DNA of 64,000 bases from Candidatus Thiodiazotropha endoloripes. Its GTDB lineage: Bacteria > Pseudomonadota > Gammaproteobacteria > Chromatiales > Chromatiaceae. The notes under the pieces are model-generated. The model ran no database searches. It worked only from the letters and a program-made list of their open reading frames with translations, and was not told where the DNA came from. A program made the translations under genes and the position numbers. This document shows positions 18,107-27,433 of the stretch, one piece after another. The DNA is taken from NCBI RefSeq assembly GCF_001708965.1, contig NZ_LVJW01000003.1, positions 2,025,834 through 2,089,833 on the forward strand, in the 5' to 3' direction. Within the stretch, counting starts at the first letter, position 1. Each line of letters opens with the position of its first letter.

Positions 18107-18745
18107 ATGTTTACCGGCATCGTTCAGGGCACCGCCGAAATTGTCGCCATTGAACAGAAACATAACTTCCGCACTCACCGGGCACGCTTCCCATCAGAGG
18201 CACTGAGCGGATTAACCCCGGGAGCATCCATTGCCCACAACGGGTGCTGCCTGACCGTAACCCGGATCGACGGTGAAATGGTCGATTTCGATCTGATGCA
18301 GAAGACCCTGAACATTACCAATCTTGGTGAACTTGAGATAGGCGATAAGGTCAACTTTGAGCGTGCTGCAAAATATGGCGATGAGATAGGTGGACATGCC
18401 ATGTCCGGGCACATCCTTTGTACCGCCCAGGTGGTTGATGTGAGGATCTCCGAAAACAATCATCAAATCAGATTCTCCCTGCCGCACGCCTGGACAAAGT
18501 ACATCTTCACCAAAGGCTACATAGGCATCGATGGCATCAGTCTGACAATCGGTGATGTACAGGCCAATGAGTTTGAAGTCAACCTGATCCCGGAGACCTT
18601 GCAGCGCACCAATATCGGCAGTCGTCAAACCGGTGACCGGGTGAACATTGAGATTGATCCGCAAACCCAGGCGATCGTCGATACGGTGACCAACCTGCTG
18701 CCAGAGCTGTATCAGCGAATGACGCAGAATCAGGCGGATAATTGA
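18107..18745 (+). CDS. ribE: Riboflavin synthase, alpha subunit
   Basis: Dismutates two 6,7-dimethyl-8-ribityllumazine molecules to riboflavin and the pyrimidinedione. The 212 residues form two repeated lumazine-binding barrels: [17 protein letters not shown] with [14 protein letters not shown] and [10 protein letters not shown] in the first, and [20 protein letters not shown] with [25 protein letters not shown] in the second. This is very close in layout to E. coli RibC/RibE. The ATG at 18107 follows GAGGAGA. The reading frame also opens five codons earlier, but that start lacks support. The other riboflavin genes are not adjacent. Confidence 0.93.
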   Translation: MFTGIVQGTAEIVAIEQKHNFRTHRARFPSEALSGLTPGASIAHNGCCLTVTRIDGEMVDFDLMQKTLNITNLGELEIGDKVNFERAAKYGDEIGGHAMSGHILCTAQVVDVRISENNHQIRFSLPHAWTKYIFTKGYIGIDGISLTIGDVQANEFEVNLIPETLQRTNIGSRQTGDRVNIEIDPQTQAIVDTVTNLLPELYQRMTQNQADN

Positions 18746-18764
18746 TCTAAAGCTGTCATCAAGA

Positions 18765-19646
18765 ATGTCGAACGAGCTTGAAAAAGGCACCCTGTGGAAA
18801 AAGGTTGTCGACACGACACAACGGGCCATTGACAACAAAAGCCTGCTTACCATCGAAACCCTCTCCTACAACATCCGGCAGCAGGGTTTGAATTTTACGG
18901 TTCGGGTCGCTGAAAACATCAAGCGCAAGCGAGAACATAAGCGAGTAGAACCTGATTTCAATCCATTTCTACCGCCGGAAGCCGCGTTGACGGTTTGTGA
19001 CATCTCCCCATCCCACATCGCAGTACTGAATAAATTCAATGTGGTAGAACACCACCTGCTGATTGTCACGCGACAATTCGAATCACAGCAGAGTCTGCTG
19101 ACCATGGCGGATTTTTCTGCTCTTTGCCACTGCCTGCCTGAGTATCCCAGTCTCGGTTTCTACAACGCCGGGGAAGATGCCGGCGCCAGCCAGAAACACA
19201 AACATCTGCAAATGGTGCCCTTACCACTCTACGGGGAAACAGAGCCCTTCCCATTCTCAACGGTTTTTGCAAAACAGAGTGAAACCGACACCATCTCACA
19301 ACTCACCCAACTGCCATTCAAACACACCTTTTGCTGCCTGCCGGAGGGTCTGTTCGAAAACCCGAACCTGGCGTCAAATCACTGTCATCATCTCTACCAC
19401 AAGATGCTGAAACAGCTTGAGATCGCCAGATTGACCGGTTCAAAGGAGCAGCACCACTCTACCCCCTACAATCTACTGATAACGAGACAGTGGATGCTGC
19501 TGGTACCACGCACCACTGAGTGCTGGCAGAAGATTTCTGTCAATGCCATGGCTTATGTCGGTTCACTGTTTGTGATGAATCAGGAGGGATTAAAGAGGCT
19601 GGAAGAGATCGGGCCTGTTAACCTGCTGCAGGCGGTATCTCAATGA
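18765..19646 (+). CDS. ATP adenylyltransferase / Ap4A phosphorylase-like protein
   Basis: A 293-residue protein of the HIT-related ATP adenylyltransferase family, which splits diadenosine tetraphosphate with phosphate to ATP and ADP, or runs the reverse. The key parts are NPFLPPEAALTV, HIAVLNKFNVVEHHLLIVTR, LGFYNAGEDAGASQKHKHLQMVPLPL (a HKHLQ version of the HxHxQ active site) and a C-terminal YNLLITRQWMLLVPRT segment. Length and motif order match yeast Apa1/2-like bacterial proteins. It begins 20 bp after ribE on the same strand and could be co-transcribed with it. Confidence 0.85.
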   Translation: MSNELEKGTLWKKVVDTTQRAIDNKSLLTIETLSYNIRQQGLNFTVRVAENIKRKREHKRVEPDFNPFLPPEAALTVCDISPSHIAVLNKFNVVEHHLLIVTRQFESQQSLLTMADFSALCHCLPEYPSLGFYNAGEDAGASQKHKHLQMVPLPLYGETEPFPFSTVFAKQSETDTISQLTQLPFKHTFCCLPEGLFENPNLASNHCHHLYHKMLKQLEIARLTGSKEQHHSTPYNLLITRQWMLLVPRTTECWQKISVNAMAYVGSLFVMNQEGLKRLEEIGPVNLLQAVSQ

Positions 19647-19678
19647 ACAACCGTAACCCTGTGGTAAAATGAAAAGCA

Positions 19679-19703
19679 CAAGCTTCAAATTACCTGAGGC
19701 TTG
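19679..19703. terminator. Hairpin between convergent genes
   Basis: CAAGCTTC and GAGGCTTG form an 8-bp stem (one G-T pair) around AAATTACCT, between the ATP adenylyltransferase stop and the phosphoesterase stop. There is a loose U-rich stretch on the minus-strand side only. Confidence 0.35.
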
Positions 19704-19711
19704 ATAAGTTA

Positions 19712-20557
19712 TCACAAAGAGAGTGGTTGAAGTGTAATTGTCCTGCCCTGTTGTTCGCGCTCACTTTCCGGCAAACTATCCATGCTTGGCCACAAGCCAC
19801 TCTCTAAAGCCTGACAATAACCATTATCCAGACCAGCCCACTTCATCACCTGCCGGGTCTGTCGGTAATCATATTTCAAGCGATGCCATTGACACTCAAC
19901 AGAGTTCTCATTGGGTATGAGCAGCAGATACCAACCATCCCGGGTTCCATCATTGGCCGGCATACCGATCACACCACTATTCAGCCAATGTCTGTTTTTC
20001 AGTTTTTCAGCAAACGGGATTCCGGCATGGCCAGCAATCAACACATCGGTGCCTGCCAAGGATAACTCATGCTGCTTTATATCCGTTGGAGATGAAGCAA
20101 AAACAAATCGGTTGATTGCGCTGACAGCACCATGTACAAGATGGAAACTGTGGCCATTCATTGTAAACTGGATTGCCCTGGGCAGCGTCCCCATCCAGGT
20201 TTTATCCGTTTCGTTAAGATGTTCACTGCAGTAGGGATACCAGGACTCCGCCAGCAAAGAGCAGCGACTGCCCGATTCGAAACCGCAGCCACAATCCTCA
20301 CGTCCTGTTGCAAGTGACTCCTCACAATTACCCATAACGACAGGAATTCCCCACTCTCTGATCAGTTTCACGGTCTCTGCCGGTTGGCCACAATAGGCAA
20401 CACAATCGCCATTGCAAATCACCTGTGTTGGTGGCAGCTTCAGCTCAGTGGCAACCTGTAACAGAGCCTGTGTCGCCTGCAGGTTTCCATAAGGACCACC
20501 AAAGATCATTACAGCACGCTGCAGACAACCCAGATTGAGTACGGTGTTATCAGTCAA
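19712..20557 (-). CDS. Metallophosphoesterase-like protein
   Basis: A 281-residue calcineurin-like phosphoesterase. The fold motifs are present but the first metal-ligand motif is altered: instead of D-x-H-GN the protein reads MIFGGPYGNLQAT (~18-30). The next motifs are intact or nearly so: CNGDCVAYC (GD), VMGNCEESL (GN with E rather than H), HLVHGAV and AGHAGIPF (GH-x-G). Loss of the first Asp/His suggests an altered metal site or non-catalytic role, unless this is the norm for its subfamily. The start is TTG at 20557 with AGGAG eight bases upstream; a later Met (M17) would cut into the first beta strand. Confidence 0.72.
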   Translation of the reverse strand: MTDNTVLNLGCLQRAVMIFGGPYGNLQATQALLQVATELKLPPTQVICNGDCVAYCGQPAETVKLIREWGIPVVMGNCEESLATGREDCGCGFESGSRCSLLAESWYPYCSEHLNETDKTWMGTLPRAIQFTMNGHSFHLVHGAVSAINRFVFASSPTDIKQHELSLAGTDVLIAGHAGIPFAEKLKNRHWLNSGVIGMPANDGTRDGWYLLLIPNENSVECQWHRLKYDYRQTRQVMKWAGLDNGYCQALESGLWPSMDSLPESEREQQGRTITLQPLSL

Positions 20558-20615
20558 TCTTTTTACTCCTATGGCATAGGTTTATAACCCTAATCAACCT
20601 GAAGTGACCAACCGT

Positions 20616-22007
20616 TCAGTAGTCACTGACATTTGCTGGCATGGCCCTATAGCTATTACTCTGCCGGCGCCCAAGCCAAAACATCAAACACCCCAGGGTT
20701 AACACACTCAAGGAGATATAGAGCAGTTTGGTGTATTTATGACTCTCTCCCAGCCACATGGTGTAACCGGTGGACTCCATGAAATAGAGCACAGCTCCAG
20801 AGATTGAAAGTGTAAAACTTGCTAAATAACTCCAAGCGGGGATTCGTTCCCAACTTCGCCATAGAGAAAAGAAGATCACCGGCGCCAGATAGAGGGAGGC
20901 TGTACCGCTTACCGCCACGGCACTGAACAGATCCTTGTTACCGACGAAGACCATCAACAAACCCAGCAACATAAACAGCGCCATCACCATACGCCCATTT
21001 CTCATCGTGGGTGAAAGGAATTTCATATCCACAACCACCAGTTTTGCTGAGCTCGAAAGTGTACTGTCCAGTGTGGACATGGCCGAAATCACTAATGCAG
21101 CATTGAACAGCAGCATCGGAACATCCCCCAGCAGGCGCATCAGAACAACGTTCATGGCCTCACCCGTTGCCGCCTGCGAACCGGCTAATATTCCCAAGCC
21201 ACCAAATAAGAGTATACAGGTCGTACTGATCCAGGCGGCATGATAAAAACTGCGGCGCGTTGTCTGTCGATCGGCGAGAAAGCCCCGATCCATCATCACC
21301 GGATCATGCATTGGATAGCTCCAGATCTGCAACAGTGCCACCAGCATCAGGATCGGTCCCGGTTGATCGATCTCAAAAGGTTTGAACAGTAGATTGTCGA
21401 GGCTTACATGTCCGCCGCTGAAGGCCACTACCAACAACATAAGCAAGACAACCAAAAAGATAACCATTTGGAACAGATCGGATCTCAATGACGCATGCAA
21501 TCCCCCCAGCATGGAATAGACCAGGGTAACCAGAGCCAGACCCACAACCGCCAAGGCGTAGGAGCCACTGCCGGCTGCTCCAAACAGAATGCCGATGACC
21601 AGCAAATTGGCAAATACCTCACTGGTCAAACGCACCCCGATTACCAGGTTGTAGCAAGCGGTTCCCCACTCGCCAAACCGATCAAATAGAAAGGCCTGAA
21701 TGCTATCGTAACCTTTGCGAAAGCGCAGATCATCGATAATCATGCCTCCGGTAATGAATGAGAGATAGTAGAGCCCGTAGGCCAGCGTACCCCACAAACC
21801 GTAGTAGAAACCGAGTATCGCCGCATTCATCAGTGAGCGGGCGAAAATCCAGGTCGTCACCTGGGAAAAGATCAACATCACCAGACCAGGCGTCTCTCCC
21901 GCAGGTGAAAGTCCTTTGTAAAAGGCTCCCTCCCCGCTCGCCTTGGGTGCCAACAATATCGATACCAGTGCAATTGAAACTGCCAGGACAGGCAAAACCA
22001 AATCCAT
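20616..22007 (-). CDS. Sodium:solute symporter (SSS) family protein
   Basis: A 463-residue polytopic inner-membrane protein of about 13 helices. Family features are the early GLVMLIFSQVTTWIFARSLMNAA helix, the YSMLGGLHASLRSDLFQMVIFL segment (the SSS family GG-x-x-A-x-x-x-D-x-x-Q pattern), and ISAMSTLDSTLSSSAKLVVVD, the conserved Na+-site helix. The transported solute is not evident. The gene lies 58 bp upstream of the phosphoesterase gene on the same strand, so the two may be co-transcribed. Confidence 0.85.
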   Translation of the reverse strand: MDLVLPVLAVSIALVSILLAPKASGEGAFYKGLSPAGETPGLVMLIFSQVTTWIFARSLMNAAILGFYYGLWGTLAYGLYYLSFITGGMIIDDLRFRKGYDSIQAFLFDRFGEWGTACYNLVIGVRLTSEVFANLLVIGILFGAAGSGSYALAVVGLALVTLVYSMLGGLHASLRSDLFQMVIFLVVLLMLLVVAFSGGHVSLDNLLFKPFEIDQPGPILMLVALLQIWSYPMHDPVMMDRGFLADRQTTRRSFYHAAWISTTCILLFGGLGILAGSQAATGEAMNVVLMRLLGDVPMLLFNAALVISAMSTLDSTLSSSAKLVVVDMKFLSPTMRNGRMVMALFMLLGLLMVFVGNKDLFSAVAVSGTASLYLAPVIFFSLWRSWERIPAWSYLASFTLSISGAVLYFMESTGYTMWLGESHKYTKLLYISLSVLTLGCLMFWLGRRQSNSYRAMPANVSDY

Positions 22008-22265
22008 TCCAATACCTCATTATTGTTTAAAATAAGTACAGAGGATAAACAGTGTGCGACGCACTCTATTTAGTACGATGATCGGTGCAGATTGGATTCA
22101 CATAGTGACTACGCAGAATAGTATTTATCCATAAACCCGGCATCCGCCTGGCCGTTTGTCCCGACACGCGATCACTGAGATATTCCACTCAAATTCTCAT
22201 GGAAATAGACCAAGATACCGGTGCAATAACAGGCCCACTGGATGTTGAATTGTTTGAATGGAAAA

Positions 22266-24920
22266 TTATTTGTCGGGATTTTGCAGTAACAAACCCGATT
22301 CGATCTCAGTAGCTTGATCTTCAAGCGTATCTGGCATCACTCCCATCGGACCCACAATCCTTGCCGACAAGCCGGGAAAGGCACTTATCATGGAAACAAC
22401 AATTGCCGCTCCATAGGGTATGGCCTGTAGCAACAACACGATCGACCAAATCTGTGCATCAGGGGAATCCGCACCATACTGCCAATTGACCGCGGTCGCT
22501 GCCAGCAACAAGGCAAGAAAGAACAGTGCCTCTTCACGGGCATCCTGCAACGCCTTTAAAAGCCCCGAGTTATTGGCCTGTTTGGGGGTTCTGAAAAAGG
22601 GCAAACCACTGGTCCAGATACCCTGGACGATTGCTAAAGCTATCGTATGGGAGAGTGCCAAACCCGCCAGTGCAGCCGCAATACTTTGACGTACTGTTGC
22701 TTCAACTCGGCGTCGATAGAGAAAAAACATCTTCAAGATCTTAAACACGAACAGACTCATCGGCAGTACGGCAAACAGCGGCAATGGTGCCGTAAAATCC
22801 ACCGGCCAGATCAGCATACAGGCGGACCAGGTGATCGCGGCGATATTGAAAAACAGATTGAATCCGTCTGCGAACCAGGGTAGCCATCCGGCTATGAAGT
22901 GGTAGCGTTGACCAGGGGTCAATTGACTGGTTCTGGTTGCAAACAGCATTCCCAGATGGTGCTTGAGAATCTGAACCGCGCCATAGGCCCAACGGAAACG
23001 CTGCTTCTTGAAATCGAGAAAGGTATCCGGCATCAAGCCTCGACCATAACTCTTAGGGATATAGACCGCCTCATGTCCCTGCTCGAATACCCTTAATCCG
23101 AGATCGGCATCCTCAGTGATGCACCACTCTCCCCAACCGCCAATCTCTTCCAGCACACTGCGTCTGACCATGGTCATGGTGCCATGTTGTATGATCGCAT
23201 TTCGCTCGTTACGTGTGACCATGCCGATGTGGAAAAAACCACGGTACTCAGCCAGGCACATCGCCTTGAAACAGCTTTCACCACCATCCCGATAGTCTTG
23301 CGGGGACTGGACTATGGCTGTCTCCTGGCGTTGAAAAAGAGGCACGAGATCACGTAACCAACTCGCCTCAACCTGATAGTCACTGTCGATTACAGCAATC
23401 ACCTGGGCATTCGGATGGCTCTTCTTTAAGGTAAGATTCAATGCCCCGGCTTTGAATCCAGCCAATGGTGATCGATGGAAAAAACGAAACCGCTGGCCCA
23501 GTTTTTCACAGTGCGCTTCAACCGGTTTCCAGACCTGCGGATCTTTGGTGTTGTTATCGATAACCAGGACTTCATAGTTGGGGTAATCCAACTTCGCCAG
23601 AGCGTCCAGGGTTTCGATCATCATATCCGGCGGTTCATTGTAGGCCGGAACATGAATCGAAACCATTGGCAGATCATCATCTTTCAACAGCTTACGCTTC
23701 GGCTGCCGGCGCCATTGCCTCAACCACAAAGATTCTGCCCATTCATGCGCTTCGGCAAACAGCACGACCAGAACACCCAGCATGCCAATAAAAAGCACGA
23801 TACCTACCAGTACGGTATTCAGCGTCATATATTGCCGGGTATAGTCGTAGAACATCCATACCGCACCAGTCGCTGCACCATAGGCAACCAGTGCCAGAAA
23901 ACCCCGGCCACTGGAGCGTAAACCCTCGCTGTCGCGAAACAGGAACAGCAGAGCAATGACACCGAAGAGTATCGAGATTGCCGCCAACTCACGCCAATGA
24001 GGCACATCGACAACCGGTTCGGAAAAAGTGAATTTGGCATTTCGATCGATGTCGTAGACACCCCAGTAGGTACCAACCCCACTCTCCTGCCGCTCTTTCC
24101 AGGGTTGATCAAACGCCTCCATCACGTAGTAGATAAAACTCCGCTCTTCCGCCACCTGCAAAAAGCGCCTTAGAAAACTGGCCTGGTTCGCTTGCGATGG
24201 TGTGGCCTCACGCCTTGGTCTGCCGTTGCTGGGCCAACCCACTTCGGCGATCACAATCGGCTTGTCCGGAAAGGTCTGTTGCAGCTTTTCAAAAGCACTT
24301 ACTGTGAAATCGACGGCTGCATCCACAGACTGCCCCTCCCAGTAAGGCAGAATATGGGCAGCAATATAGTCCACATGTTCGGCCAGCTGTGGATGCTCCA
24401 ACCAGATATGCCAGGGCTCAGCAAGACTGACCGGCGCCCAGACCCGCTGCTTTACCAGGGTAAGGTTCTCGATCGCCTGTTGCAGCGTGATATCACCACG
24501 ATAGAGGGCTTCGTTGCCGACCATGACCCGGACGACATTTTTATGATGCTGCCTGCTGAGTGAGATCAGCGTTTCGATTTCCTCTGAATTGGTAGCAGGA
24601 TCACCATCGATCCAGGCACCAAGCGCCACATTCAGACCATGTTTCTCGGCCAGTCCGGGTATTGCCTGATAACTGCCACTGACCGAGTAGCTTCGAACCG
24701 CATAAGTCTTGTCCGACAGCAGCAACAGATCAGCTTCGATCTCCGCTTCACTTGGATATCTGCCAAGACTCGGATCGTGCCAGGCCCTGACCGGAGAGAA
24801 CGAGAAACCCTGGATACGTTTCGGCCAGGGTGGCTCACTGGAACTTCCGCCAAGCAGATTCCAGATCATCAGCGTCAACAGGGCAATGACCAGCGTAATA
24901 ACCAGATTGGGACGTAACAT
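22266..24920 (-). CDS. NdvB-like beta-glucan synthase: GH17-like domain fused to a GT2 membrane glycosyltransferase
   Basis: An 884-residue inner-membrane enzyme. One N-terminal helix is followed by a periplasmic GH17-like domain (~30-300) with the acid/base VGNEALYRG and the nucleophile region IVIAEVGWPSNG. Several helices (~310-400) lead to a cytosolic GT2 domain with VSIHVPAYNEPPDMMIETLDAL, VIDSDYQVE (DxD), ITEDADLGLRVFEQG (TED) and QRFRWAYGAVQ (QxxRW), then further helices. This fusion matches the NdvB-type genes of Pseudomonas and relatives, where the GT makes beta-1,3-glucan and the GH17 part acts as a beta-glucan transglycosylase. A periplasmic or secreted cyclic/branched beta-glucan is the likely product. 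It stands alone; the linkage type is not proven. Confidence 0.85.
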   Translation of the reverse strand: MLRPNLVITLVIALLTLMIWNLLGGSSSEPPWPKRIQGFSFSPVRAWHDPSLGRYPSEAEIEADLLLLSDKTYAVRSYSVSGSYQAIPGLAEKHGLNVALGAWIDGDPATNSEEIETLISLSRQHHKNVVRVMVGNEALYRGDITLQQAIENLTLVKQRVWAPVSLAEPWHIWLEHPQLAEHVDYIAAHILPYWEGQSVDAAVDFTVSAFEKLQQTFPDKPIVIAEVGWPSNGRPRREATPSQANQASFLRRFLQVAEERSFIYYVMEAFDQPWKERQESGVGTYWGVYDIDRNAKFTFSEPVVDVPHWRELAAISILFGVIALLFLFRDSEGLRSSGRGFLALVAYGAATGAVWMFYDYTRQYMTLNTVLVGIVLFIGMLGVLVVLFAEAHEWAESLWLRQWRRQPKRKLLKDDDLPMVSIHVPAYNEPPDMMIETLDALAKLDYPNYEVLVIDNNTKDPQVWKPVEAHCEKLGQRFRFFHRSPLAGFKAGALNLTLKKSHPNAQVIAVIDSDYQVEASWLRDLVPLFQRQETAIVQSPQDYRDGGESCFKAMCLAEYRGFFHIGMVTRNERNAIIQHGTMTMVRRSVLEEIGGWGEWCITEDADLGLRVFEQGHEAVYIPKSYGRGLMPDTFLDFKKQRFRWAYGAVQILKHHLGMLFATRTSQLTPGQRYHFIAGWLPWFADGFNLFFNIAAITWSACMLIWPVDFTAPLPLFAVLPMSLFVFKILKMFFLYRRRVEATVRQSIAAALAGLALSHTIALAIVQGIWTSGLPFFRTPKQANNSGLLKALQDAREEALFFLALLLAATAVNWQYGADSPDAQIWSIVLLLQAIPYGAAIVVSMISAFPGLSARIVGPMGVMPDTLEDQATEIESGLLLQNPDK

Positions 24921-25113
24921 GTGTAAGTACTGCTAAAAAACAGCGTATGGTAATTCCTTTGGCTGATTTGGATTGTGATCTGCCGCCCCTTTTTATTACC
25001 CATTTGTTACACAACGACGAAACAGAGGGGTTTGCAGAATAACAATTGATATCCTGATGTAAGAAGCTACAGGTAAATGGCCTGAACGGATTGACTTGTG
25101 CAATCCGTGGTGA

Positions 25114-25623
25114 TCAGCGTATCTCTTCGAGACTTCTTCTTCGGATATGCACCTGAGGTATGATCAGGGCATAGCCATGCTGCTGCCAATGCACCAGTTC
25201 GGTAAATGCCGAAGGCACCAACTCGACGAACTCATGAAAATCATTCAACTCATAGTCGTAATCATTGGCAGCCAGATTACAGACCTTGAATTCAACGCCC
25301 AGGGCAGCGTAATAACGCATGCGTTCAACCACATCTTTGTATTTGGCGTAGTTCTTCTTTACCAGTGTCACGATCTCTGTGCCGTGTATCACGACCTTGA
25401 TGTCCATCATCTCCGGCGCCATGTCATAGGGGGATTCAGTCAACGGATTCATTAGTGAGCGGATCCAGAACAGGGCCGCTGACATTTTCTCAGGCTCATC
25501 AAGAAAGAAGTCGTAGACCACTTTAGGCGAGTCGTAGTTGGGCTGAGAGATCATCGGTTCATCATCGGCACTTAGCACAAGCGGATGCAACACAGCCATT
25601 ATCATATACAGGATTCGTTTCAC
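25114..25623 (-). CDS. DsrE-like exported protein
   Basis: A 169-residue protein with an N-terminal signal peptide (MKRILYMIMAVLHPLVLSADD). The body has the DsrE/F-type alpha/beta pattern: KVVYDFFLDEPEKMSAALFWI, DIKVVIHGTEIVTLVKKNYAKYKDVVERMRYY and GVEFKVCNLAANDYDYELNDF, with a single Cys in the position used by DsrE-fold sulfur carriers. It ends with a loose basic tail (IRRRSLEEIR). The start is a GTG at 25623 behind GGAGAGGG. Being next to a DsrC-family gene and 2 kb from soxXAKL, a role in sulfur handling is reasonable, but its exported nature distinguishes it from cytoplasmic DsrEFH. Confidence 0.72.
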   Translation of the reverse strand: MKRILYMIMAVLHPLVLSADDEPMISQPNYDSPKVVYDFFLDEPEKMSAALFWIRSLMNPLTESPYDMAPEMMDIKVVIHGTEIVTLVKKNYAKYKDVVERMRYYAALGVEFKVCNLAANDYDYELNDFHEFVELVPSAFTELVHWQQHGYALIIPQVHIRRRSLEEIR

Positions 25624-25805
25624 AGCACCCTCTCCAGTTTGTACGCAAGCAGAGAAATCCCTGATTTAGACAGCGGGTAATGCTAATACTCTCAACTTGA
25701 TTGAGCGATTTTTCAGACTATATTATCCAATACAGCAGCTTATTGGTGCATTAGTTTTACTTATCCAATAGAACATCGCTGATTAAACGACTAAAGGAGC
25801 TGGTA

Positions 25806-26150
25806 ATGGCACAGATTTCCACACAAGCGCCTCTGAAAGGTAAAGGCAACATACCTTTAGAGTTTGATGAGGATGGCTTCCTGATCAACACTGAGGCATG
25901 GACACGGGAAACCGGACGATTGATTGCCCAAATGGATGGCATCCAAGAGCTAACCCCCGATCACTGGTCTGTGATTCTCTATCTCCGTGAGCAACATCTT
26001 GAATCCGGTGGACTCCCGGTTATGTCTCATATCTGTCGAATCATGCACCTTGGCAAGCATGGTGTAACCCGTCTGTTTGGCGGTTGCCGGGAAGCCTGGC
26101 GTATCTCAGGACTCCCCAACCCTGGAGAAGAGGCCAAGAACTATATGTAG
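25806..26150 (+). CDS. DsrC/TusE-family protein lacking both C-terminal cysteines
   Basis: A 114-residue protein with the DsrC/TusE fold: FDEDGFLINTEAWTRETGRLIAQMDGI, LTPDHWSVILYLREQHLESGG and RIMHLGKHGVTRLFGG. In DsrC and TusE the C-terminus carries two Cys (C-x10-C at the end); here that arm reads REAWRISGLPNPGEEAKNYM, with Trp and Glu at those places and an extra tail. Without them it cannot act as a trisulfide or sulfur carrier. Cys-less paralogues in sulfur bacteria have been proposed to be regulatory (RspA). It is divergent from the DsrE-like gene and followed by its own terminator, so it is a single-gene unit. Confidence 0.82.
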   Translation: MAQISTQAPLKGKGNIPLEFDEDGFLINTEAWTRETGRLIAQMDGIQELTPDHWSVILYLREQHLESGGLPVMSHICRIMHLGKHGVTRLFGGCREAWRISGLPNPGEEAKNYM

Positions 26151-26157
26151 TCCCTCC

Positions 26158-26183
26158 AGCCCCTGATCTCAGGGGCTTTTTTT
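26158..26183 (+). terminator. Rho-independent terminator
   Basis: AGCCCCTGA and TCAGGGGCT form a 9-bp perfect stem with a very short loop, followed by seven or more T. It directly follows the DsrC-like stop codon. Confidence 0.9.
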
Positions 26184-26326
26184 CTATCCAATTGAGTCAG
26201 CTGATTGTTTTATAAACCACCTATTAGGGCTTGTTAACGCTGCAGATTTATCGACCTACCGGTGCGACCTTACCTGGTGATATATTGCAACTTTGATTTA
26301 CCGATGCCGGGTTACTAAGGGATCAG

Positions 26327-26836
26327 ATGACTGAACAACAAGCGCAATCAGCAGCACGGGAAAGAACGCGCCAGTTACTGGCTTCAGCTGAACAGAGATT
26401 CAAGTTATCCCCCAGCGGTCCAGAGATCCTGTTTGATCTGAAGGGTAAATCGGCCGGGCTGTTGGTGATCCACCGCAACAGCCATATGAAAATCCGTTAC
26501 AACTCAGCACTGCTGGCAGAAAATGGTGAAAAGTTTCTTGAGCAGACCGTACCCCATGAAGTGGCGCACCTGATTGCACGAAGATTATACGGGCCATCGA
26601 TCAAACCCCATGGCAGAGAGTGGCGATCGATCATGTCTTACTTCAACGTACCGGCAAACCGTTGCCACAGTTTTGACACCTCGAATAGTGCAGCCCGTAG
26701 CATGCGCTATTTCGATTACCACTGTCTTTGCAGACAACATCGACTCAGTGCAATCCGGCACAACAGAATCATCTCCGGTGTCACCTATCTCTGCCGAGCC
26801 TGCGGTAGCAGCCTGATCCTGAGCGAATCCTCATGA
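26327..26836 (+). CDS. SprT-family zinc metalloprotease-like protein
   Basis: A 169-residue protein of the SprT family, related to eukaryotic Spartan proteases. The catalytic zinc motif is PHEVAHLIARRLYG (HExxH), preceded by IRYNSALLAENGEKFL. The C-terminal zinc ribbon is CRQHRLSAIRHN with YLCRACGSSL and an upstream YHCLC. Length and order match E. coli SprT (about 165). The biological substrate in bacteria is not well known. The stop overlaps the stop of the convergent GIY-YIG gene by 6 bp. Confidence 0.9.
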   Translation: MTEQQAQSAARERTRQLLASAEQRFKLSPSGPEILFDLKGKSAGLLVIHRNSHMKIRYNSALLAENGEKFLEQTVPHEVAHLIARRLYGPSIKPHGREWRSIMSYFNVPANRCHSFDTSNSAARSMRYFDYHCLCRQHRLSAIRHNRIISGVTYLCRACGSSLILSESS

Positions 26837-27103
26837 CGATTCGGTCTGCTCGATCATCAGTTGCTTTTCTGCGGCTTTCATCCGTTTGATTGCCAGCTCA
26901 CGACGTAACGCCGCACTTCGATCCGGCAGGGTTTCTGTAAAGACCAGTTCGACGGGGGTTCTTCCGCGGGTGTATTTGGCGCCTACTCCCCGATTGTGCT
27001 CAGCAATCCGTCGATTGATATCATTTGTTATACCGGTGTAAAGGGTATTATCAGTACATCTCAATATATAAACATACCAATCTGATTTCTCTGCTGTTGT
27101 CAT
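26831..27103 (-). CDS. GIY-YIG nuclease-superfamily protein (UPF0213/YhbQ type)
   Basis: A 90-residue single-domain GIY-YIG protein: WYVYILRCTDNTLYTGITNDINRRIAEHNRG carries the GIY-YIG-like YVYIL...YTG pair and conserved Arg; GAKYTRGRTPVELVF and RELAIKRMKAAEK follow. Such small proteins (YhbQ/UPF0213) are common and act on DNA, though few functions are proven. It converges on sprT with a 6-bp overlap. Confidence 0.88.
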   Translation of the reverse strand: MTTAEKSDWYVYILRCTDNTLYTGITNDINRRIAEHNRGVGAKYTRGRTPVELVFTETLPDRSAALRRELAIKRMKAAEKQLMIEQTESS

Positions 27104-27433
27104 CGATTTACCAAGGCTTGACCGATCAAAGTCACTCTTTTCAGCTGCAGTGAATTTGCCTGCAGAATGGTTTTTTTTCTTTAATCATAACCAGATATTC
27201 AAGCCAGATCAGATTCCCATAGTCGATACCATGGTTTACCACTATAATTTTTGCTACTTTCAGGACTTTACAGGGTCTACTACAAAGTATCACAATGCAA
27301 TCAGCCAAAAATTCGTCCTGAGAGACAATGGCAAGAAAACGACTTGTTGTAATCCAGTTAGCTTAGAATAAACTCAACAAAGCTTATTAAACAACAGGTT
27401 ACAACCACATTAACCCCCATCTTGGAGGACACG
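27104..27433. other. Promoter region upstream of soxXAKL
   Basis: About 330 bp, more A/T-rich than its surroundings, between the GIY-YIG start and soxX. A TAGAAT-like -10 lies near 27363-27369 upstream of soxX, with weak -35 candidates (TTGTTG or TTGTAA). An open frame at 27150-27371 has no protein-like features. No regulator-binding palindrome stands out. Confidence 0.45.

Noticed and set aside
27150-27371. 73-residue open frame upstream of soxX
   Set aside because: Phe/Asn-rich with no ribosome-binding site or domain; more likely promoter DNA.
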